Origin: G020354645 sp050053515
GTDB lineage: Bacteria; Desulfobacterota; Desulfobacteria; Desulfobacterales; G020354645
NCBI GenBank assembly: GCA_050053515.1
Contig: JASFTQ010000003.1
Coordinates: forward strand, 1-49,346
Direction: 5' to 3'
DNA: 49,346 nucleotides
Shown: positions 9,327-16,111 of the stretch, piece after piece
Numbering within the stretch: position 1 is the first letter of the stretch
How the letters are laid out: each line of letters starts with the position of its first letter
Notes under the pieces: generated by a model
Seen by the model: only the letters and a program-made list of their open reading frames with translations
Told to the model about the DNA's origin: nothing
The model's database searches: none
Made by a program: the position numbers and the translations under genes

Positions 9327-9866
9327 CTAGCCGCTGTTTAAAAACGCTTTTATTTTCTTTTTCAAAAACCTTCTTGAACGCTTGCCTATGATTTTTTCCC
9401 GGATCTGGCCGTCTTTAACCAGCATGATCATCGGTATGCCGTAGATATTAAATTCATCCACCGCATTTTCTCCGACCCAGTAGACTGGAAAATTTATATT
9501 ATACTTATCCACGTACGGCTGCATTACAGCGGGACCGCCGGTATCAATACTGATGCCGATCATATTAAGACCCCGGGGGCCGAGTGAATTATCAATTTTA
9601 ACCAGGTCGGGTAGTTCTTTTATGCAGGGCCCGCACCAGGCAGCCATAACCACTATCACGTACTTACTGTTTTCAGACGCGATTAAATCTTTTAGCTTGT
9701 TCAGCGATATCGGTTCGACCGTGTTTCGGTCACCGGCCCAGACCCATGGGCACCCCCCCCACAAAACCAAAAGTGCGGCAAAAATTGAACATCTGACAAG
9801 CGTCTTTAGGTTTTTATTCGATAAAGACGCCTCAAGAAGATTTGACTTTGATTTATGGCTTCCCAA
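9327..9866 (-). CDS. TlpA/ResA-like exported thioredoxin-family protein
   Basis: This thioredoxin-fold protein has the active site WCGPC (within VMAAWCGPCIKELPDL) and the cis-proline segment IYGIPMIMLVKDG, followed by a short Lys/Arg-rich C terminus. A hydrophobic segment (SIFAALLVLWGG) before the domain is a signal peptide or anchor, so it acts in the periplasm, plausibly reduced by the neighbouring DsbD. The frame stays open to an ATG at 9923, but that start lies inside an older gene remnant. I prefer a TTG at 9866, which has GGAG about 10 bases upstream and gives about 179 residues. The exact start is uncertain. Candidate roles are cytochrome c maturation or a general disulfide reductant; the sequence does not decide. 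Confidence 0.82.
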   Translation of the reverse strand: MGSHKSKSNLLEASLSNKNLKTLVRCSIFAALLVLWGGCPWVWAGDRNTVEPISLNKLKDLIASENSKYVIVVMAAWCGPCIKELPDLVKIDNSLGPRGLNMIGISIDTGGPAVMQPYVDKYNINFPVYWVGENAVDEFNIYGIPMIMLVKDGQIREKIIGKRSRRFLKKKIKAFLNSG

Positions 9867-9885
9867 TTTTTCCCAGCTCCGTGGC

Positions 9886-10228
9886 CTACCACTCCAGATC
9901 GGGTCTTCGATTAATATCCGCAACGTGGGTGGCTCGAATGATACCCTTTTTATCGATCACAAACAAGGCTCTCTGTGAAACACCGAAAACAAAGTTGCCG
10001 GAAAAAGCCAATTCCGGGTTGCTTTCAATCTTTTGATACATTTTATTTACAGTGGGCGCCTCCCGCTGAGACCGAGATGTTGCTGATGCTCCTGATTTTC
10101 AGCAACCGCAAATTCCATCTCCGGCAAAAGCCCGCCTTCCTGAGGCGGTTGAACCGCAGCAGCGGTGAAATAAAAAAAAGAAGTAAAAAAAGAGACATGG
10201 CAGGCAATTTACGAATTTCTCTGATCAT
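9886..10228 (-). pseudogene. Decayed redoxin/peroxiredoxin-like gene lacking its CxxC region
   Basis: A good start (ATG at 10228, GGGGG ribosome site) opens a signal peptide, MIREIRKLPAMSLFLLLFF. At an 8-T run the sense shifts by one frame into AAAVQPPQEGGLLPEMEF and then AENQEHQQHLGLSG. It then jumps frame again into APTVNKMYQKIESNPEL and continues as FGVSQRALFVIDKKGIIRA and DINRRPDLEW before a TAG at 9886. The N-terminal half reads like exported redoxins whose LGLSG segment is normally followed by a strand, a CPxC active site and EAPxVNxLY. That active-site stretch is gone here. The C-terminal 35 residues read like the end of an AhpC/TSA peroxiredoxin. This suggests deletion between two thioredoxin-fold genes plus a frameshift. 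The family comparison is from memory. Confidence 0.65.
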
Positions 10229-10702
10229 TACGACATCCCCCTGTTGTTTTTGGGAATAGCCCGATTTAGCACCTGGAGAAGCATTAAGGATCTGCCCTCG
10301 CGGTTTAATTTTGGTAACCGACTTTCCTTGGGGCAGCACGGGATACTAATAAAGTAATTTATAAGTCAAATCAAAGTGCCACGGGCTTGTGCCGCTTGAA
10401 AATTAGGCCGGCTGCTGCAGGGCGCTTTTTGCAAATAGTCATTTAAGTCCAGGCCTGCATCATGCTTGGTTTATCGATCCGATAAATTCCCCCTTAAATG
10501 CTTCCATACCCAAAAAACAACAATATACTGTATAATTATTTCCTTGACCCACAATATAGCCTGGTATAAAATAGCCATTACCATCGTTCATCGTCGGCCT
10601 GTGAAAACGCCTAACCAGCAGACACGATGACAAACAGCGGGATAAAACTTTGGGGTCGTGGTAATTTAAATCCATATGCGATGGGAGAAATGATCAGCTT
10701 TA
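10229..10702. other. Intergenic stretch upstream of the PilZ gene
   Basis: This is about 470 bp without a convincing gene. A 71-codon minus-strand frame (10460-10675) has no motif and is not called. The stretch separates the divergent redoxin remnant and PilZ gene and holds a possible sigma-70 promoter at 10544-10572. Confidence 0.4.
10544..10572 (+). promoter_or_regulatory. Possible sigma-70 promoter for the PilZ gene
   Basis: TTGACC (10544-10549) and TAAAAT (10567-10572) are separated by 17 bases, a good spacing for a housekeeping promoter. It would give a leader of roughly 125 bases before the PilZ start. This is pattern evidence only. Confidence 0.35.
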
Positions 10703-11149
10703 ATGTCAGGCACCCCTAAGGAAGTGATGGAGCAAAGGCACTATGATCGTTATTCGGCCAAAGAGGGGGCTATCGTTGCCCTCAGGCCAAGCTCCGATAT
10801 TGTTGGGCAGATGATCGATATCGGAGTGGGGGGGCTTTCCTTCCGTTACATAGAACCAGTAGATCCCCCGCAGCGCACCAGCGAACTCATTATTTTGATG
10901 ACCAATCTGAGCTTCTGTCTGGATGGGGTTTCTTTTAGGACCGTCTCCGATATCAAACTCAAGAACGATATTTCATTCAGTTCGATTCAGATGCGGCGTC
11001 GCAGCGTTGAATTTGTGAATTTAAGCTATCATCAAGCGGCATCGATACAGGCGTTCATTATTGATTACACCAACCTCATAGAAAAACAACCTCTTAAAAT
11101 TATTAAATATAACAACAAGGCGATACCTTCGGTCTTACCACATTACTGA
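10703..11149 (+). CDS. PilZ-domain protein (predicted c-di-GMP binding)
   Basis: This 148-residue protein has a PilZ-like N-terminal motif QRHYDRY (an RxxxR), followed about 30 residues later by a strand and turn, MIDIGVGGLSFRYIE. The latter corresponds to the (D/N)xSxxG motif but with Gly in place of the usual Ser. PilZ domains bind cyclic di-GMP through exactly these two elements, so this is a likely single-domain receptor or a degenerate relative. Two starts are possible: the ATG at 10703, or the ATG at 10727 (MEQRHYDRY), which has AAGGAAG just upstream and begins right at the domain. No partner gene adjoins it in the same orientation. Its target is unknown. Confidence 0.75.
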   Translation: MSGTPKEVMEQRHYDRYSAKEGAIVALRPSSDIVGQMIDIGVGGLSFRYIEPVDPPQRTSELIILMTNLSFCLDGVSFRTVSDIKLKNDISFSSIQMRRRSVEFVNLSYHQAASIQAFIIDYTNLIEKQPLKIIKYNNKAIPSVLPHY

Positions 11150-11177
11150 TACCTTCCAATTTCCGGCCAGAATTTAT

Positions 11178-11234
11178 AGTGATTGTCAAAATAATATTCC
11201 GATTGCCCGAGGTGCAGGCAGGGGGTAAATTTTT
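11178..11234 (+). repeat. Dispersed repeat R, copy 1 (57 bp)
   Basis: This 57 bp sequence, running from AGTGATTGTC to AAATTTTT, recurs in reverse orientation at 22322-22378 with only two differences in the part I aligned by eye. A partial copy lies at 22088-22147. It follows the PilZ stop codon and precedes palindrome P1. It is noncoding. Confidence 0.8.
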
Positions 11235-11271
11235 GAGGGGCCGGGGAATCTTTCTTCCAAACCTCTGATAA

Positions 11272-11327
11272 TAGCGGAATGAATTGTCAGTCCGCCAAAC
11301 TTCGACGGACTGATGATTCATGTAGCG
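11272..11327. repeat. Palindromic repeat P, copy 1
   Basis: TAGCGGAATGAATTGTCAG and a mirrored GATTCATGTAGCG form an imperfect ~15 bp stem around an AAACTTCG-type loop. A homologous palindrome in the same orientation lies at 13882-13938. Copy 1 sits about 70 bp beyond the 3' end of the VIT/VWA gene. There is no T-tract, so it is not an ordinary terminator. Confidence 0.7.
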
Positions 11328-11398
11328 ACCTTGGTAAAAACCTCTCCGGCCCCTGACATATTCAAAAATTATCAATCAAATAGCAACTTGTGCCAACA

Positions 11399-13771
11399 TC
11401 ATTTCATGACAAAGCTAACCGTAATAAATACCCCTTTACCGTCTTTGGGAATGGGAAATTGCAGATTTCCGAGATGTCTCAGGACACATTGCGCCAAGTC
11501 CCGATATTTTTGGCTTTTGTCCACCCTTTTTAGATCGGCCACGGTCCCCGACGAATCAATAATCATTTCAAACACGATCCTGTCACCGATAAAAGGGCCC
11601 TTGTTAACTAAAGCTTGGTAACACGCAGCCATTTGGGGCAATTGCTTCTCGAGCCGTTTTTTCACCGAGCGTTGTGACAATTTTCCAGTGACCCGGATCT
11701 TTTCCAGCCTCAATCGCGGTGTGCTCGCCTTTGTTTCAGCCACTGAACCTTGGGCCATGTCGTGTTCGATGTCGCCGGCACTCATACCCCGCTGTTTTAT
11801 TCTGGATTCGCGATGCACGGCTGCCGGTGCCGCCATGATCCCGGAAACCGTTTTGCGAACCACCGATGGATGGCCCACCGCATAATCGGAAACACCCCGG
11901 GGTAACGGTAGCGGCTGCTTGACGGTTGTTACCTGGCCATCCTTCGATCTCACCCGGGTGTCAACCGCCACAAACGAGGTGTAAGCGGTCAGCAGATTAT
12001 AGCGCAGTCCCAGGCGGGTGACCTCCCGGATCCGACTATCTTGGGGCTTGAGGTGATTATAATCGGAAAGCATGCGAATGCGATACCTGGCCCACAGATA
12101 TCGCAGGGCTGTGCTATTATCCAAGGGCTTGGCATCGGCCGGATTTATCTTTTGAGTAAACATGCGATCACCACTGATGCCGCGAAGTTCTACGCTGCCT
12201 TTGGGACGTCCCCGCCACTTGCCGAAGACGATGACCGGTCGATCTGCCATTAGATCCGGAATGCCGGCGGGTTCGACATCAAATGTATCCAACTCCCCGA
12301 AATCAATGTTGATTCCCGTTAATACCGGTGATTGAATCAGCTTTCTGAATTGGGCGGCTCTTAACGCCGCTTCTTGGGGCCCGGTGATTACAAATGGTTC
12401 CCCCATCCCCACCCGGGCCATACCCTCGATAAGATGGCGATTGACGCTTGAGCCAATACCAAAGGTGAACATGTTGGCTTGCCCCAGTCGGTTGCGCATG
12501 AGATCAAAAACTTCGGCTTCAACCGATACATATCCGTCGGTTACAATAACAATGCTGCGCGAATATCCCTGGCTGCCCGGCAGCGCAAGGGCGCGACTGA
12601 GGGCCGGCAACAGCCGGGTGCCGCCGCCCCCGCGTTGGCGCTCAAGCACTCCGATGGCTTGCTGAATGTTATTTGGGGTAGCAGACAGTGATTTTTCCGA
12701 TAACAGGGTCGAGCCGCCGGCAAACAACAGAACATTGAACCGGTCGACGGGACGCAGATTAGCGATGAGATCCTTGAGAAGCTTTTTGGAAACGTCCAAG
12801 GGGAATCCGTGCATGGAACCTGACACATCAACGATAAAAATATATTCGCGGGGAGGGATCTGAGATGTCAACACCCTCTGGGGGGGCTGAACCATTAATA
12901 AAAAAAATTTTTCATCCCCACCGTCAGACAGCAGCATCCCCGTCTGTATCTTGCCGCCGGCAAGCCGATATTTTAAGATGAAATCACGATTGCCGCCCTT
13001 GCTTTCAGCAGGATCAAGGGTCACGGCCGCCGATTCCGGACCTTGGTAACGGATCGTCACCCGATGAGATGGGCAGGTCACTTTTTGGATCGGCAGGCCA
13101 GCGGCGAGGTTCACCGTCATGTCAAATTTATACGACGGCGCCGCTCCCTGGCGGTGATAAGGGTTTTCGACCCACTCTTGCGAGCGTGGTGCCTGTTTTG
13201 CCGGTGTTTCAGAATAGCGGGGGCCAACTACGCTCGGATAAACAAAAGAATAAACCGTGTCCATAGGAACGAGCAATTCAGTATATTTAAGCTCCACCTG
13301 GATGACGTCTTGGGGTAGAATATTGGCGACATTCATCTGAAATACATTCGGGCGGTGCTGTTCCAGTAGCGATGCGCTCTTTCCCGACTGCCTGGCCTGT
13401 TCGTATTCCTGCCGTGCTTCTTTTCGCTCGCGAATTTTGGCTGTGATGGTTCTCTCGCCGATGGTCATCATCATACTGTAAACCGCAGCCCGGGTGGAGG
13501 CCGGGAACACGTAGATGGCCTCCAGGGGTCTGAGGCCCTGGTTTTTATATACCTGCGTGACGACAACATCCGCAATGATCCCGGAAATGTTGACCTCGGC
13601 TGCGGTCGACTTCAGCGGCAGTTGATCGACCTCCGGATCATCACTTTTAACCCAAAAATAGGGAGACAACGTGCGATCGGAACCGGCTTCGGACTGCGCC
13701 GGGGCAGTTCCGGCGAGCAACATAAAAACTATAACAATGATAAATATCAAAAGCTTATATATGCGTCCCAT
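11399..13771 (-). CDS. Exported VIT/VWA-domain protein with AgmX/PglI-type C-terminal domain
   Basis: This 790-residue protein has an N-terminal signal peptide (LLIFIIVIVFMLLAGTAPAQS). A VIT (vault/inter-alpha-trypsin) domain spans about residues 40-170 and includes VFPASTRAAVYSM and the RNVFQM-like segment. A VWA domain starts at FIVDVSGSMHG (about residue 312), whose DxSxS MIDAS motif binds Mg2+; a later VTDGY segment contributes. The C-terminal ~105 residues (from RVTGKLSQRSVKKRL) match the TonB-like AgmX/PglI C-terminal domain, with Cys in AACYQAL and AQCVLRHL. Proteins with VIT plus VWA are thought to be adhesion or envelope-stress scaffolds; the true function is unknown. It lies 218 bp downstream of the anti-sigma gene and has its own ECF-type promoter and a GGGGG ribosome site. 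Confidence 0.88.
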   Translation of the reverse strand: MGRIYKLLIFIIVIVFMLLAGTAPAQSEAGSDRTLSPYFWVKSDDPEVDQLPLKSTAAEVNISGIIADVVVTQVYKNQGLRPLEAIYVFPASTRAAVYSMMMTIGERTITAKIRERKEARQEYEQARQSGKSASLLEQHRPNVFQMNVANILPQDVIQVELKYTELLVPMDTVYSFVYPSVVGPRYSETPAKQAPRSQEWVENPYHRQGAAPSYKFDMTVNLAAGLPIQKVTCPSHRVTIRYQGPESAAVTLDPAESKGGNRDFILKYRLAGGKIQTGMLLSDGGDEKFFLLMVQPPQRVLTSQIPPREYIFIVDVSGSMHGFPLDVSKKLLKDLIANLRPVDRFNVLLFAGGSTLLSEKSLSATPNNIQQAIGVLERQRGGGGTRLLPALSRALALPGSQGYSRSIVIVTDGYVSVEAEVFDLMRNRLGQANMFTFGIGSSVNRHLIEGMARVGMGEPFVITGPQEAALRAAQFRKLIQSPVLTGINIDFGELDTFDVEPAGIPDLMADRPVIVFGKWRGRPKGSVELRGISGDRMFTQKINPADAKPLDNSTALRYLWARYRIRMLSDYNHLKPQDSRIREVTRLGLRYNLLTAYTSFVAVDTRVRSKDGQVTTVKQPLPLPRGVSDYAVGHPSVVRKTVSGIMAAPAAVHRESRIKQRGMSAGDIEHDMAQGSVAETKASTPRLRLEKIRVTGKLSQRSVKKRLEKQLPQMAACYQALVNKGPFIGDRIVFEMIIDSSGTVADLKRVDKSQKYRDLAQCVLRHLGNLQFPIPKDGKGVFITVSFVMK

Positions 13772-13810
13772 GGAAAACCCCCTTTACTCTTTTAAGGCCT
13801 TTTGCCTGCA

Positions 13811-13838
13811 TTAGACAAGGCGGCGCTGAAAAAGTTCC
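13811..13838 (-). promoter_or_regulatory. ECF-sigma-type promoter of the VIT/VWA gene
   Basis: Read on the minus strand, GGAACTT (13838-13832), a 16-base spacer and TCTAA (13815-13811) form a near-consensus RpoE/ECF-type promoter. The expected start site is about 33 bases before the ATG at 13771, leaving room for the GGGGG ribosome site. The same -35/-10 pattern and spacing precede the ECF sigma gene at 15620-15647. Confidence 0.7.
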
Positions 13839-13881
13839 CCTAAATTCAGCCGGAATTTATTTCAGGGGGGGTCGTTAAAAC

Positions 13882-13938
13882 TAGCGGAATGAATTATCAG
13901 TTCGCCGAAATCCGGATGGGCTGATAATTCATCTAGCG
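13882..13938. repeat. Palindromic repeat P, copy 2
   Basis: TAGCGGAATGAATTATCAG and CTGATAATTCATCTAGCG share a perfect 12 bp stem (ATGAATTATCAG/CTGATAATTCAT) inside a longer imperfect one. It is homologous to copy 1 at 11272-11327, so the two copies bracket the VIT/VWA gene. It lies between the anti-sigma stop and the -35 element of the VIT/VWA promoter. Confidence 0.75.
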
Positions 13939-13989
13939 GGTGGTGTGCCGCAAATAAGTTACAAAATTCAACTGTAAGACTTTTCGAAC

Positions 13990-15009
13990 TTATTTCTGGG
14001 GCGCAATAACGCGAATTTGAATGCGGATCGAGTCCTGATCAAGGGTAATCGGGGGTGGGGGCGTCTGAAAAGGGGCGATGCGGCCCAATTCATCAATAAA
14101 TTCGGAATAGCGACCGGCCGGTAGGTCGACGGTTATCTGCCGTAAAACTTGCGTCTGACCGGTCTTTCTTTCGGACCGGATATTACCTGCCAGTGATTGG
14201 ACCAGAGCTTGCACGCGAGACACGATACCATCCGGATCGGATTGGTGCTGCTCTCTGACGCCCCGCTTAACCTGGTCCGAATCGGCTGCAGCGCCGTGTG
14301 ATTTGGCTGGTGCACGCTTTTTGATCCTATCTTCCGCGGGCTTCTGAGAGTCTGGCTTTTGTGTTGGAAAAGGGGTCAAAGAACCCTCTTCGGTTTCCTC
14401 AAGACCCGCTGCCTTTCCGTGGGATGGCTCTGAAGCGGCATCTTGCAATACCATCATATCGTCCAAACGGTCGGGCCGACCGGATTTTACAATCACTGTC
14501 AAAACGATCGATTTTGATGCGGTTTCCGTTTTGTGGATGTCGCGTTGTTTGGCCGCCGGCATCGGCCCGGCTTTTTCCAATGGCCGGGACAACCCATTTG
14601 AATCTATTTTCTGTTCAAGGGCCGATCGGCTGACAACCACTTGCGGTTTTTGAGAAATTGGCTTTTCTTCCTTTTGGATACCGATAACAGCAACAATCAG
14701 CAGAGCCAGTGCCGCTGCCGAGGCCAGTTCCATAGGTATCTTTAGGCGCAAGGGGTAAAAAAGCGTTTTCGCAATATGATGGCGTCTAAGACGCGGCTGC
14801 AGGCGTGCATGAATTTGATCCAGAAAATCAGGCGGGGCCTTTACGGGCGCCATTGCCTTTAATTCGCCGACAAGCATGGTTAGATCATCCATCTGTCGGC
14901 GGCAGGCGTCACAAGCGGCAAGATGTTTTTCCAGCTGCATGCTGGAATGTTTATCCAGCTGACCCTGCAGATAGCTGGATAGTAGTTTTTTGGCCCTGAA
15001 ACATTTCAT
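13990..15009 (-). CDS. Membrane anti-sigma factor with zinc-finger (zf-HC2) N terminus
   Basis: This 339-residue protein starts MKCFRAKKLLSSYLQGQLD and has the zinc-binding anti-sigma motif KHLAACDACRRQ (H-x3-C-x2-C) at about residues 28-40. One transmembrane segment (AAALALLIVAVIGI, about residues 98-111) is followed by a long charged, low-complexity periplasmic linker rich in Lys, Pro and Gln. A C-terminal ~80-residue domain (from about VSRVQALVQSLAGN) may be the sensing part and could belong to the DUF2275-like group. Its ATG directly follows the stop codon of the ECF sigma gene (TAG then ATG with no gap), so translation should be coupled. It is expected to sequester that sigma at the membrane until an envelope signal releases it. 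Confidence 0.85.
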   Translation of the reverse strand: MKCFRAKKLLSSYLQGQLDKHSSMQLEKHLAACDACRRQMDDLTMLVGELKAMAPVKAPPDFLDQIHARLQPRLRRHHIAKTLFYPLRLKIPMELASAAALALLIVAVIGIQKEEKPISQKPQVVVSRSALEQKIDSNGLSRPLEKAGPMPAAKQRDIHKTETASKSIVLTVIVKSGRPDRLDDMMVLQDAASEPSHGKAAGLEETEEGSLTPFPTQKPDSQKPAEDRIKKRAPAKSHGAAADSDQVKRGVREQHQSDPDGIVSRVQALVQSLAGNIRSERKTGQTQVLRQITVDLPAGRYSEFIDELGRIAPFQTPPPPITLDQDSIRIQIRVIAPQK

Positions 15010-15615
15010 CTAAGATATTTCCCCGCTGAGTATTGTCCGCAAGTCCTGTCTTGCCCGGGCTATTTTTGATTTTAGGGTGCCGGGTTTGAGGCCGGTAATT
15101 TGCACGATCTCTTCATAGGACAGCCCTTGGATGTCACGGAGCAAAATCACCGTCTTTTTTTCTAGGGGCAATGCGTTAATTGCGCTATGAATGAGGCGCC
15201 GGCGTTCCTTTTTTTGGTGCGCGACTTCCGGTGATCGGGTTTCATCGGCTATCTGGCCCCTGGAACCAGATAGGCTGCCGGTGTTATCCAGGCGGAGCAT
15301 TTTTTTGCTGAATCGATATTGAAAAGATTTTAACCTATTTTTACAGGTGTTTACCGCTATCCGGTGGGCCCAGGTGGAAAAGGTCGATTTAAATCTAAAT
15401 GTCGGCAGATTCAGATAAATCTTAATAAAGGTGTCCTGGGCGCAATCATTGGCTTCCTGGTAATCTCCTAAAAACCAATAGCACAAATTAAAAATTCTGT
15501 CCTGATGCTTTCGTACCAGATCATCAAACGCGGATGTGTCGCCGTCTTTAAAAAGCCTGATCAAAGCGGCATCTTCGTTATGTGATGATTCTGAATGTGA
15601 TTTTACCCGATTCAT
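15010..15615 (-). CDS. ECF-type RNA polymerase sigma-70 factor
   Basis: This 201-residue sigma factor contains region 2 (about residues 25-95, with DDLVRKHQDRIFNLCYWFLG and DCAQDTFIKIYLNL) and region 4 (about 140-195, with LPLEKKTVILLRDIQGLSYEE and KPGTLKSKIARARQDL). It lacks regions 1.1 and 3, the definition of the group IV extracytoplasmic-function family. It is closest in style to RpoE-like sigmas. It should recognise GGAAC/TCTA-type promoters, and such promoters occur here in front of its own gene and of the VIT/VWA gene. The ATG is only 4 bases from the predicted -10 element, so either the mRNA is leaderless or the real start is further in. It is the first gene of a sigma/anti-sigma pair. 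Confidence 0.92.
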   Translation of the reverse strand: MNRVKSHSESSHNEDAALIRLFKDGDTSAFDDLVRKHQDRIFNLCYWFLGDYQEANDCAQDTFIKIYLNLPTFRFKSTFSTWAHRIAVNTCKNRLKSFQYRFSKKMLRLDNTGSLSGSRGQIADETRSPEVAHQKKERRRLIHSAINALPLEKKTVILLRDIQGLSYEEIVQITGLKPGTLKSKIARARQDLRTILSGEIS

Positions 15616-15619
15616 CTAA

Positions 15620-15647
15620 ATAGACAATTGTGATGGCCAAAGGTTCC
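15620..15647 (-). promoter_or_regulatory. ECF-type autoregulatory promoter of the sigma gene
   Basis: On the minus strand GGAACCT (15647-15641), a 16-base spacer and TCTAT (15624-15620) match the ECF -35/-10 pattern with the same spacing as the VIT/VWA promoter. The -10 ends four bases before the annotated ATG, so transcription would begin at or near the start codon. Confidence 0.65.
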
Positions 15648-15908
15648 TTTTCGGCAGACACTTTTTACGAAGTTTTTCCAGTGATATCAATATTTGACTT
15701 CACACAGACGGTGTTTATATTCACGGCAAAATCATACTGTAACAAATAATAACGTTACTTTGTAAGGGGAATTTTTATGCGATTGGCTTGTTTGCAAGCC
15801 CCGCCCTTTAGGGGGGAGATTCAAATCAACGGGCGGTTGCCCCGATCCCTTTTCAATTTGCCGAAAGCGTCTTTGACGGACAGACGGCCATAAAAAATTA
15901 TAAGATAT

Positions 15909-15928
15909 TGAAATATAAAGATATTTCA
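15909..15928. repeat. Perfect 8 bp inverted repeat TGAAATAT-aaag-ATATTTCA
   Basis: TGAAATAT (15909-15916) and ATATTTCA (15921-15928) are exact reverse complements around AAAG. AT-rich dyads of this shape in a divergent promoter region often bind dimeric regulators; no regulator is identifiable. Confidence 0.45.
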
Positions 15929-16009
15929 TATATAATCGGCCCCGGATAGAAGGCATCGAAGCCGTTGTTGGCGGTCGTCGACTGTGTTGTTGAAAACAAT
16001 TGTTGACCA

Positions 16010-16067
16010 CCGTTTTTTTTTGACGTTATTTTAGGGTGGGAATTCAATACATACGTCAAAAAACCGG
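16010..16067. repeat. Inverted repeat CCG-T9-GACGT / ACGTC-A6-CCGG
   Basis: The left arm (16010-16026) and right arm (16053-16067) share TGACGT/ACGTCA plus flanking T/A and CCG/CGG, with ~26 bases between. It lies 45-100 bp upstream of the DHH phosphoesterase start. It could be an operator or a bidirectional terminator-like hairpin. Confidence 0.4.
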
Positions 16068-16111
16068 ACGGGCCAATCGGTGGGATGTTGGACGGATAAA
16101 AAGATTCTCAC

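Larger units (their letters stand above)
15616..16111. other. Divergent intergenic region with two inverted repeats
   Basis: This is 496 bp between the sigma gene (minus) and the DHH phosphoesterase gene (plus). No gene is credible; a 92-codon minus-strand frame has no motif. It holds the sigma promoter, a perfect 8 bp inverted repeat at 15909-15928, a TGACGT/ACGTCA inverted repeat at 16010-16067 and a short GGCTTG/CAAGCC hairpin near 15785. Confidence 0.5.

Noticed and set aside
10043..10339. 98-codon minus-strand frame treated as a gene
   Set aside because: Its first third is the signal peptide of the redoxin remnant; beyond the T-run the meaningful sequence continues in another frame.
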